A DNA stretch of 64,000 bases from Cadophora sp. MPI-SDFR-AT-0126 (taxonomy: Eukaryota; Ascomycota; Leotiomycetes; Helotiales; Ploettnerulaceae): positions 310,001 to 374,000 of the forward strand of contig JAGMVK010000014.1 of NCBI GenBank assembly GCA_020747065.1. Direction: 5' to 3'. The notes under the pieces are model-generated. The model saw only the letters and a list, made by a program, of their open reading frames with translations. It ran no database searches and had not been told where the DNA came from. This document shows positions 51,914 through 61,362 of the stretch, one piece after another. How positions within the stretch are numbered: the stretch's first letter is position 1; each line of letters opens with the position of its first letter. The position numbers and the translations under genes were made by a program.

Positions 51914-53411
51914 TTCGGGTGGCCCACCACCCTCAGTTGGGTACGCCAGATAGGCCTGTTTTTCAGCAATTTGAGTTATCTATACGGCCTTCTTTAATGT
52001 AAGCTGAAGGTAGTAAGTAATACTCAAAGGTCTTAAGGTTATAGAGTATCAGAAAGTCAATGAATAAACACGAATGCCCCATGAGTTGGACTCGTAGTAA
52101 GTACCTTAGCTATATTAGAGAGCCTTGATTGTACATAGTAATTTGTATAGTAGCAACAGTTCTGTTAACTCATCCTTCGGGAGCGAGGGGAGCCCGGCTT
52201 GGCATGGGTAAATAGCCAAACCCGCATGCGGATTTAGCTGTCCCCGTCATTTACCTCGACTGTCTTCCCAATTCGTCTTCTCGCATGCCAGAGAGTCACC
52301 TGCATTGACGTGTTTGGTAGTGGAGAAGCCAAAAGCCTACATTTCCGTTGCAGTGCAGCTCAAATGCTTTACCTTGGAGTATAAGGAAGAGTAACAAAGC
52401 TTGAGAGCCTGGACTCAATTCATGACACATTTCTTGCCCCACATGTGCATGTATCTTGAAAAGGCACAACCAGTATTCATCTGAGGTGCTGGTAGCAGAG
52501 CCTTTCGAGCTCGCTCTCGTATTGTTGTGTAAGTATGATAGATGATGAATCCAATGAGAGTTCAGGCAGGAAAACAGTACCGAGCATAAAAGTGACAGCA
52601 ACTTGGCTGGGCATCACTGCACTGCATCCTCTTCGTTCTTGGACACAATTTTCCTATTGAGTTGCCTTGCTGAACGTAGCATTGGCAATCAACCTTGCTT
52701 GTCTAGTGAGGCTCATGTAAGAACTTAAAGTGATATGCACAACACACCGTCAAGGTCTGCTCGGCACAGAACGGATCGCACGGCCAGCCGGCAGTTCATC
52801 TGGGGATGACTTGGCTGGATCCACTCCTTCCCAGACAGCATCCCACAAAGACGACACAACCATCCAATTGCAGGCTCTGATATCGTTCTATGCGTCGGTG
52901 GTGCGTTAAAAAGTGACTGAATTGAATCTTGTGCATTTATCATATTTCTTGTCATCCCCGGATGTGATGTCTCTGTGCACATTCATAATTTCTGCATAAT
53001 TAATAAGTGCGCAGGTGAAGAAGTAAGGATCTGAACTTGCCGTTAATTTACGCCGAACGGAAAAGTAGAATTCAGGGCATATACAGTTCTCAAGACGGGT
53101 CGATCCTCAAGATCTTGCGGGTGCCTGAGTCAGGTAGACAGGGCAAGATCAGCCGAATGATTTGACGGCCGGGGTCCACACAGAACTACCGGCAGCTAGC
53201 TAACAGGTCTTTTAAGTTTCCCCTCGTTTCTGTATGTTTTGCATGAGACTACGTGCATCAATTGCATAATGTTTGCATGACGAGCCCTGCCGTGCTTCTC
53301 GGAGACGTATGTTGCGGCATGATAGTTGTGCAAGTGGCTGTTGGTAACTATCGACGTGGAATTCTCCTGTTCTTTGTGAAGGGTTTACCATGAGGAGCAT
53401 GAACATGAGAA

Positions 53412-53419
53412 TATATAAA
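53412..53419 (+). promoter_or_regulatory. TATA-box candidate of the P450 gene
   Basis: TATATAAA lies 78 bp before the ATG at 53497, in a normal position for a fungal core promoter. Confidence 0.5.
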
Positions 53420-53496
53420 GAAAGGTCCCGCGGCGGGTCGAGCCACTTCCCATTATGTCCTTGATATATCAAAGCATTTCCTGAACACCATTCAGC

Positions 53497-55534
53497 ATGG
53501 GCTTCGTTCCGCAGATATTCATTTGGAATTGGGCGGCACTGTTGGTATTCCTGGTATCTCCCCCAACCCTGTATGGTGAACGAGGCTCATACAACTCCAG
53601 CCAGCAGTATATCTTGCGTTGACGGTCATTTATAATGTGTACCTCCACCCCTTGCGCAAGTTTCCTGGGCCCTTCTGGTGGAAGGCAACGCGAATTCCAT
53701 GGGCATGGCATTCTTTCCACGGTAACTTAACCAGTCGCCTATGCGAACTTCAGCGAGAGTATCGAGATGTCGTTCGAGTCTGTCCCGATGAGCTCCACTT
53801 CTTCACTAGTCAAGCTGTAAGTTCTCCGATGCAACGGCCATCACTACTCAAGAGTCAGATCTGGACTGATCTCGCAAAGTGGAATGGTAAGTCTGGGGCA
53901 TCTCATGTGGTCACCGAGGATCAGCCCTACTGACTACAGCAGATATATATGGGCGCCAGGCACCGAACGGGAATGGCAACCTGAAAAAATTCATGGGAAA
54001 GAGAAGGACAGAGATCAATGGAACGCCCAGCATCGTAGATCATTCTGCATCCTTTCCCCATGTCACTCAAGGACTGATGAGATGATAGTTGACGGCAGTT
54101 GACGACCAAGACCATCGGCGGCGTATGTATCCTCACCACACTTATGGCTTTGGTACATGCGAAACACCACACACTAATACTCGAACAGTGAAACGTCTGT
54201 TATCCCATGCATTCTCGGAAAAGGCTCTCACCGCCCAAGTCCCGCTTATCAACTCGTACGTTGACAAGCTTATCAACAATCTCCGCCGCAAAGCCAATGA
54301 GAGTGGTGGCTCTACGACTCTAGACATCGTGAAGTGGTATAACTACACCACCTTTGATATCTTGGGCGAGCTGGCCTTCGGCGAGCCGTTCGGATGCTTC
54401 GAGGACGACGCCCTACATCCATGGATCAAGACCTTGTTCACGTCCGTCAAGGACGGCTGGTTCGTCACAATTGCTAATTCGTTTCCCCAACCGATACGAA
54501 GCCTCATGCAGAGAATGGCACCCAAGGGCGAACTTGATGCTCAAACGGAGGAGTATACGTTCGCGACAAAAAAGGTGAAGGCGAGGATCCAAGTTCGCGA
54601 GGCAAAGAAGGTGGACTTCATGAGCTACATCCTGAAGCACAACGACGAGCGAGGTATGACCATGCCCGAGATCGAGAGCAATGCGGTACTGCTCATCTTG
54701 GCGGGCAGTGAAACGAGTACGGGTTCACATCCTCCTGTCCCTCAGTGCAGATGCTGACACTTGTGGCAGCTGCGACATTCCTCTCAGGAATCACATACTG
54801 CCTCCTCATGAACCCAACTTACTACGCAAAGCTTCGCGATATCATCCGCGATACCTTCTCCAGTGAAGCTTCGATCACCCCCCAGGTTCTCAATCAAATT
54901 GATTTCTTCACCGCATGCATCGAAGAGGCGTTCCGCATCTATCCCCCGGTTCCCCAGACTGGTCTCCCTCGCATAACAGCACCAGAGGGTTCCTTTGGTA
55001 TGTTGCCATTTTTGAGAACCTGTGTTGAGGGCTAACGCGCTGCAGTTGATGGACGGTTCGTGCCCGGCAACACAATCGTCATCATTCCTCAGTTGCCGAC
55101 TTACATGTCAGACGCAAACTTCACAGATCCCCAGAAGTTCGCTCCCGAACGCTGGCTTAAGGGTGACGAGTGCCCAGAGAGGTATCGAGGAGACAATCGG
55201 AAAGCCATGCAGCCATTTAGCATTGGTCCGCGAAACTGTATCGGCATGAAGTAAGACTTTCTTCGTCCCCTTTCTCCTGTCCTCCTGCTCTCCGGACAAT
55301 GGCCGTAGGTTCTGACGTGCGTAGCCTTGCATATTTCGAAATACGTCTGATTTTCGCCCGGATGCTCTGGAACTTCGATTTCGAGCTCATGGAAGACAGT
55401 CGTGATTGGATGGATCAGAAGGTGAGGAGTCAAGTGGCATCAGCCTTCCAAATTCATGACTGACAGCGTGGCAGATATTTGCACTTTGGGAAAAGAAGAA
55501 TTTGAATGTAAAGTTGACTCCTCGGCGAGTGTGA
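53497..55534 (+). CDS. Cytochrome P450 monooxygenase (CYP65-like)
   Basis: Ten exons (53497-53553, 53601-53816, 53880-53886, 53943-54034, 54089-54122, 54189-54716, 54770-54997, 55046-55250, 55325-55421, 55475-55534) give 507 residues. A membrane anchor at about 10-33 (LLVFLPAVYLALTVIYNVYL) is followed by the proline hinge HPLRKFPGP. The C-helix region reads DDQDHRRLKRLLSHAFS. The I-helix has AGSETTATFLSG, the K-helix EEAFR (ExxR), the meander FAPERWL, and the haem loop FSIGPRNCIG, whose Cys is the axial ligand. All are intact. Exon 3 has only 7 nt; it is placed because it restores AWNDIYG, the usual AWKDIYG of this group. The close relatives are isotrichodermin C-15 hydroxylase-like P450s of the endoplasmic reticulum. 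Substrate unknown; no other biosynthetic gene lies near. Boundaries of exons 1-5 are the least certain. Confidence 0.88.
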
Positions 55535-56164
55535 GATGAACGATGTTGTGCTCCGTGTCTTCGAGTCTGGTGTACAGGAGATTGAGGCGTGGTTGTGATG
55601 TTTGGGAGTGGCAGAATTGAGCGGTGAGCCTGGTGATTTCTGACGTGGACGTGATGAAGAATTTGTTTCCAAAATCGATCGTATTATTCAAATTCTAGGG
55701 AAGTAACTTTAGTTTTTGTCACAAAGATACTGAGATTTCATCCATATGCCAGTGAGATAGCTACGAGGAATCCTGACCCTTAGAAATTATTTCGTTTTGT
55801 AAGAGTTTACTCCGCATCTGTCAAGTACCTGGAGTGTTTAGCGAGCCCTGAGATCACAAAAGGTGATGATATGGAGTCAAATGGGACCAAAAGTTCTTGA
55901 AAGCAAAGAAGTTAGTCTACTGAGGTGACCAGCAGATCATTTCAAGACTTCGACTTCTTAGGTAAAGAGTACATCGAAAAAATGTCGAAGGAAGAAACTT
56001 TGGACACCTTGCTGAATAAGCGAATCCAGTGACCTGAAGCTTGATTCAGCTGCAGTATCAACTCCAATCTCAGCCCCATCTCCATGAGCAGAATCTTATA
56101 ACTCCTTCATAATAATGACCGATACAACCAGGAAAGAAGTCGGCCATTGAACGCCTGGCACAGC
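55535..56164. other. Intergenic
   Basis: The 3' flank of the P450 gene and the promoter side of the next gene. No supported gene, RNA or repeat. Confidence 0.5.
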
Positions 56165-58361
56165 ATGGCTGAAGTGCTCGCTGCAATCGGCATTGTCGCT
56201 TCCGTGGCCCAACTAGCAGATTACGGCTTCAAGCTGTCCCTTAAACTCTACACCTTCAGCAGCACCGTCTCATCCGCCTCCACCTCCATCAAAGCCCTCT
56301 CATCGGATGTCTCACTCACCTCGACAGTTCTACAGGAGCTCTGCCTGATCATCAAATCCGATGAAGGCAGTCACGTGGTGTCAGACACTGCGATCCATGC
56401 GACAAGTCAGACGGTGAAAGAATGCCTGGCTGTATTTGAGCAGTTGAATGAGGCGCTTGATAAGAGTATGAGGGGGATGGAGGAGAGGGGTGGGAAGAGG
56501 GTGGTGGAGAAGTTGAAGTGGCCGTTCAAGCAGCCGAAAATGGATTTGTTGAGGGGTAACCTAGATAGGTTGAAGGCGAGTTTGACGTTGATGTTGCAGG
56601 TGCTGAGTTATGCTAGGGACGTTTCAAATCGGTGAGTACTATTGTATTATTTTCGCCTTTATCCTAGGAACACATTCACTGTCGGCCATCAACCCTTTTC
56701 GGAGTTCCTCTTGAATGTTCCAGATCGGATCTTCCACATCCCATCTCAATGTTTCTTCCCTGTCCTTCTCTTCCCTCTAAACCAGCAGCATATCAATGAT
56801 CTGATTCTTGGAACCAGTAAAGCTGCGCACTTCTCTCTGTTATACCAAAAACAAGTCATCGAAAACCTCGCTCGTTCCGAACGAGACATGAATCGCAAAT
56901 ACATCAACATGCAGCGAGCACTTGAGTTCGATGCCATCGACCGCGACTTTTATTCCACAATGAACTCTTCTGTTCACAAGACAACTTTCAGTAAAACTCC
57001 GGTGGATAGCGATATCATGGCCAAGACTACCTCAGTCAATCGCTCGTTTCCCCCCGACGCGGAACCTAAATCCCTCTCGACGGAGACCATCGACACGCCG
57101 CCTCCAGTGAAGCCTCGAACCCTGATTGGAGAACTACTTCTTTGTTTTCAGCTGCTGAATGATATTCTGGGATATCACATGGCTGTATCTCAGCTCAGTG
57201 ATATTGTCGCTTTGGGATATGATGACCTTCGTGGAGCGCTGTGTAGAGTTCAAGATCAAGAATTTAAGAAGTTGGAAGCGCAGCACGCATCAGCATCAGT
57301 TTATATGAAAGCTGAAGCGGCAAAGAACTTGCAGATAAGGTTGAGAGAGTTGGCGAGAGCAGGATTTCTAACAAAGAGGGAGACAGCCTTGAAGGAAGAT
57401 TTGGGAGCAAGTCCTGGAAATTTTTTGGAGTCTCAACCAAGTGTAAGAATCCCCAGTACCCACTGACTCAAGTCCCTGTTTGCACGGCGCATTAACGAGA
57501 GATAGGTTACCGTGCCAGAAATGAATCATCCAGTGATGTATCACTTGTCATCGCCAGCTGAACCAGAAGAAATTGTCCCAGTAAGGTTTCCCACTTACGT
57601 TTTCCCCTCGCACTCTTTTTTTCCGACGTTTTTTCCCTACCCCACCGAAGCTTAATTCAAGAATCTCACAAGAATTACAGTACGATCCATACATGACTTA
57701 CCCGATCGGTTACTCGCGCACAGAAGCTCTACAAGCCGAAATCGATAGCACTGTCGGCATCATGCGCGAAAGCATCAACAGAGTTTCTCAACGTGGAGAC
57801 CGACTCGATTCGTTACAGGATAAAACTGACAACCTGGCTACCTCGGCGCAAGGATTTCGGAGGGGCGCAAATAGAGTGCGCAAGGCACAATGGCGTGTGT
57901 GAGCGCTCCTATCTTCATCTCCACTTCCATAAAAATCAATGGATCCATTCTTCAGAAGTATTTTGCGTCCAGCGTGCTGACCTTCCTCCAAATACAGTAC
58001 TCCGCTATCAGCCATCGCCTGGCTTGGAATGGCAGGTGCGGAGGCTGTTCAAGGCATTGGTAGCGGAGTTGTAAAGGCTTCGAGGGGGATAGGAGAAGCT
58101 ATATACAATGCTGGAGAGAATATTCTCAGTGGTTTAGAGGGTGAAGTGGAAAAGGACGAGTTTGTGGGGAGTCCCGTCAGGATTGTTGGAGGTAGGTTTG
58201 AGGATGCTGAGAGTGACGAAGACGAGAAAGGAGATGAGCACGAGAATGAGGGCATTGATTCCGAGAAACTGGTTGATGACTTGTTGGCGCAATGGACGAC
58301 TTTGTCGGATAAGGAGCGCGATGTGACGAGTTCTGACGCTTGGTCCGCAGACGAAGAATGA
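56165..58361 (+). CDS. STAND-type fungal N-terminal domain fused to a synaptobrevin-like R-SNARE
   Basis: Five exons (56165-56631, 56818-57442, 57506-57580, 57681-57898, 57998-58361) give 582 residues. Residues 1-155 read [21 protein letters not shown] and continue with the helical pattern of the fungal N-terminal domain of STAND/NLR proteins ([26 protein letters not shown]). A helical middle region follows. Residues about 404-461 are a complete R-SNARE motif very like yeast Snc1/Snc2: [20 protein letters not shown], the zero-layer Arg at about 430 in RGDRLDSL, and [14 protein letters not shown] at its end. The usual C-terminal membrane anchor is absent and is replaced by a 120-residue acidic tail with a small-residue hydrophobic start. 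No nucleotide-binding domain is present. It lies next to HET genes, which suggests a role in allorecognition or regulated cell death, but a vesicle-trafficking role cannot be excluded. Intron 1 (186 bp) is the weakest join; a 36-bp alternative ending at 56667 also keeps frame. Confidence 0.75.
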
Positions 58362-58880
58362 GCAAACGAATGAATGGGTTATGAGGAGACACTCGAGTAG
58401 CTAAATTGCCTGTAAGCGACTGAATATTGGCACCCCAAAAGGATGTTAATGAAACATAACTATGAGAGTATCATATGCCCTTGACCGACAAAAAAGAGCC
58501 AAAAAAAAGTTTCTTCCGGAACGGGGAATTGAACCCCGGTCTCCTGCGCACATCTGTGAACTGTTGTTTAGACAGATCATGAGAGGCAGAAATGCTAGCC
58601 ACTACACCATTCCGGATGATTGATTTGGTCGATAAAGAGTAATGTCTTATTTTATTACATCTTTGTGGGAGTAAGGTGGATTTTTTTTTTTTCAGTTGCG
58701 TAACTTACATGTAGGGTTGAGTTTAGCGAGGGGAGGTGGGTACAGAGCAGGGGTCTTGTCGGAGATTCAAGAAGTCCTACCTTCTGCGGCATGTATTTAC
58801 GCTTGGAAGCAGATATGAAAACACTCAGTTGTCAATAAAGAATGACGGTCGTTTGAAGGTTGTGATTTACAATCTGGCGC
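58362..58880. other. Intergenic with tRNA gene
   Basis: Apart from the tRNA-Glu gene at 58514-58616 this stretch holds a T homopolymer near 58681 and no coding sequence that I can support. Confidence 0.6.
58514..58616 (-). tRNA. tRNA-Glu (anticodon CTC) with a 31-nt intron
   Basis: Read on the minus strand, the acceptor arm TCCGGAA pairs fully with TTCCGGA, followed by discriminator A. The T arm is CGGGG-TTCAATT-CCCCG. The anticodon stem TCTGC pairs with GCAGG (one G-U), with loop C-T-CTC-A-C, so the anticodon is CTC and decodes GAG. The intron, 58549-58579 on the plus strand, sits in the canonical place one base behind the anticodon. The D arm GGTGTAGTGGCTAGCAT and the T arm can serve as the internal A and B boxes of RNA polymerase III. 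Confidence 0.92.
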
Positions 58881-60773
58881 TCAATGGATCACAAAACTCC
58901 TCATCTCCTCAACCCCACCACCTGGCCCTCTCATTGCCTCCCCATACATGAAACCATCTACATACGCCTCACCCACACAAACATATCCGTCTTCATCCCT
59001 CCTCCTTCGTAAAATAACGGGACACCTGCATCCAAGCAGAATACAAACTAAATCACCAACCTCCGCGCCGGCCGGAGCAAGACCTACAAGATTTCCCTGC
59101 GAGACAAACAATCTTCTTCGATTCATCGTCAGACCTGCTGAGAGTATGGCAGATAATTGGTCTTTCTCTTCCTGATCTCCATTATCAATAAACGGATCCT
59201 CTTCCTCAGAAGTAGCCAACGAGGGTGTCGACCCAGAAAGTTGAAACAAGCTTTGGCCCGATGCCGTACTAGACCTCGATGGCGGATCCAACCTCAACAT
59301 ATCCGATCCCTCAAGCATCTCATCCGACAGCGCGAAGATAGCATCGAGTTTCCTCACATACACATTCTCATCATCATGTTCCCAATTTCCACACGATATC
59401 GTGCGACCGAAGACAGCTTGCGAAGCAACACTGTTCGAGTGTGAACTGACGAAGATATTCCACCAGTCATGAAGCGCATTCAATTTAGGCGCTACTTCGC
59501 TCGGTGGTCGTCGAGGGTTCTGTCTATATGCCATGCCAACGCTCTCAATGGTGTCGAGAATGAAGCCTGAGGCTTTGAGCACGTAGCCGTTGGAAAGAAA
59601 CTCAGCGTTTGCGAGGCTGGAGCCGGACGCTGTGAAGGGGGGTTGGTGGTGATGAAGACCAACGATCGTAGCGCCTGATTTTGGGGGTGGACGAGTCCAG
59701 TCAGGTGTCCAGGAGGGTAGAGAGTATTGGTCGGTGTCGTGCTGCTTGACGCAGATTACGTCGAGGCGGTTGGAAACGGTGATTATGTGGTGCGCGGTGT
59801 GGGTGTAGACTTCGCGCATGGAGTGCGAGTAATCTATGATACCGAAGGTATCGACTGATTCTGAGACGCCCACTAAGGCATAAACTTTGTCTTTTGGATC
59901 TGTTGACAATTTGCTTTTGTGAGATAAAAGGAGTTCGAGGAGGGGTGGTGCAGAGACGTTTGGTGAGAAGCGGGAGAGTTGCAGACCACGAGGACCGCCA
60001 TGTGTGAGGGTCCATATAAAGGAAGGGCGTTTGTAGAATAAAGATTGGAGCTCCTCGCTGGCAGCTTTCAGTAGATCACAGACTTTGTCCAATTCTGTCC
60101 AGGAGATCTCGTCGTCGCCGCAGTAGACAGTTGCGTTTCGGGCACTGCTGACTTCTTGAATGACCCAGATCCGCCACCAGTACTGCCTCCGAAATAGCCT
60201 CACCAGTGCCTCGATTCTTTCTTTCCTCTCCGGATTCCCAACAAGATGTCTAACTCCGTCGACTGAAGCACAAGCATTCAAGTCACGTGCAAGCTGCATT
60301 GCAGCTTTACTCCGGTTGTTTTCCGGTCCCAGAGACACAGCAACACTCTCAGCATGCTGATAAATAGCTCGCATATTCGCCGTCTGCAGATTCCTCTCGG
60401 GGATATCTTCTTGATTGATACAAATAGCATCAACCCACATCACCAAATCCTGCTCTCCGGGCTTGGGACGCAGGCGTTGAAGTGCATGTCTGAGATTGGG
60501 GGTAATGGAAACATGTTCTTGATCGACGGCTATGAGCTGGGAGCCGCTTCGCTCGCCCCATACGTAGGAAAGTGCTATGTAGGGAGGCGCCTCTGCGAAC
60601 GTGGTGTGGAAGAGGGAGCACCGGATTGGCCATGTGGAGTCTGGGGAGGGAGAGGCATGAAGTACGAGGAGCCGAAGGGCGCCGCTTTTGGTGTTATCTA
60701 AAGGTTCGTATTTGTATCTGCGGTAGCACGCTTGTGCTTTCTCGAGAGAGTTCTGGGGGGATACCGGCTTCAT
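58881..60773 (-). CDS. HET-domain (heterokaryon incompatibility) protein
   Basis: An intron-free frame of 630 residues from the ATG at 60773 (MKPVSPQNS). The frame stays open to 60914, which would add 47 residues; I prefer 60773 because the extra part looks like leader and its ATG lacks a purine at -3. The HET domain occupies roughly residues 25-260. Its signature blocks are YIALSYVWGE, the segment VDAICINQED, and WWRIWVIQEV. The C-terminal half has the DPKDKVYALVGVSE motif and the GFILDTIESVG segment typical of stand-alone HET proteins. HET domains trigger cell death when incompatible strains fuse. The gene faces away from the broken HET gene on its right and lies next to the STAND-N/SNARE gene. 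Confidence 0.92.
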   Translation of the reverse strand: MKPVSPQNSLEKAQACYRRYKYEPLDNTKSGALRLLVLHASPSPDSTWPIRCSLFHTTFAEAPPYIALSYVWGERSGSQLIAVDQEHVSITPNLRHALQRLRPKPGEQDLVMWVDAICINQEDIPERNLQTANMRAIYQHAESVAVSLGPENNRSKAAMQLARDLNACASVDGVRHLVGNPERKERIEALVRLFRRQYWWRIWVIQEVSSARNATVYCGDDEISWTELDKVCDLLKAASEELQSLFYKRPSFIWTLTHGGPRGLQLSRFSPNVSAPPLLELLLSHKSKLSTDPKDKVYALVGVSESVDTFGIIDYSHSMREVYTHTAHHIITVSNRLDVICVKQHDTDQYSLPSWTPDWTRPPPKSGATIVGLHHHQPPFTASGSSLANAEFLSNGYVLKASGFILDTIESVGMAYRQNPRRPPSEVAPKLNALHDWWNIFVSSHSNSVASQAVFGRTISCGNWEHDDENVYVRKLDAIFALSDEMLEGSDMLRLDPPSRSSTASGQSLFQLSGSTPSLATSEEEDPFIDNGDQEEKDQLSAILSAGLTMNRRRLFVSQGNLVGLAPAGAEVGDLVCILLGCRCPVILRRRRDEDGYVCVGEAYVDGFMYGEAMRGPGGGVEEMRSFVIH

Positions 60774-61362
60774 GTTCTCGGATGCTGAGGGTGCTGTGTT
60801 GGCGATGGAGCGGGCTAAGCGGGTGGGATGTAGACGAGCAAAAGGTAACAGACCTATGAGCACAAACTTGTAGTCGAGGATCCTGCACCATCTGATGGGC
60901 GCTTTAATACGCATTTATTGATCTTCATAAAGTCCGACGAGAACTGAGGTTGATGCCCAGCGGTCAGATTTCATTTTGACATAAGCATTACACGTGATCT
61001 CAGGGGTACCAGGACAAGGATCCATGGTTCTTGGTTCTCTCGAGGCAACTGCTTCTCGCGGCGAATTAAGGCGCCCAAGTCTGATAGGTACTGAACCATC
61101 TGCTTTCATCTGTGAGAGGAATCATGTTGAGGTGCAGCTCGTTTCCTGTCGTACAAAACCTGGCCAATTGGATACAAGTACTCCTGTGCCGTCAAATGGT
61201 GGAGCCTTAGCCTTACGACTTCTGACTTCCTCAAGCTCTCAAACGGCATTGAATGGGACGGTGTGTTCTGCTGAGAATTCTACCTTCATCCTCTCCCTTG
61301 GCCAGCATACAATCGCTTGATCAAACCATTATTTAGCTTGGCATCTACCATCGGCGTCGACT
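60774..61362. other. Intergenic between divergent HET genes
   Basis: The common promoter region of the intact HET gene (minus) and the broken HET gene (plus). A plus-strand frame at 60994-61320 has no recognised content. I see no regulatory site that can be named. Confidence 0.45.

Larger units (their letters stand above)
50029..53496. other. Long intergenic region between divergent genes
   Basis: About 3.5 kb between the permease (minus) and the P450 (plus) genes. It holds a C homopolymer at 51900-51913 and short frames, none of which I can support. The stretch from 51550 to 52150 is AT-rich. A TATA-like element occurs before the P450 gene (53412). Confidence 0.4.

Noticed and set aside
56632..56667. 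36-bp version of intron 1 in the STAND-N/SNARE gene
   Set aside because: It keeps frame but is very short and would add about 50 residues that look like translated noncoding DNA; the 186-bp version was preferred, without certainty.
60774..60914. N-terminal extension of the intact HET protein
   Set aside because: The 47 extra residues do not resemble HET proteins and the ATG at 60914 has T at -3; kept as an alternative only.
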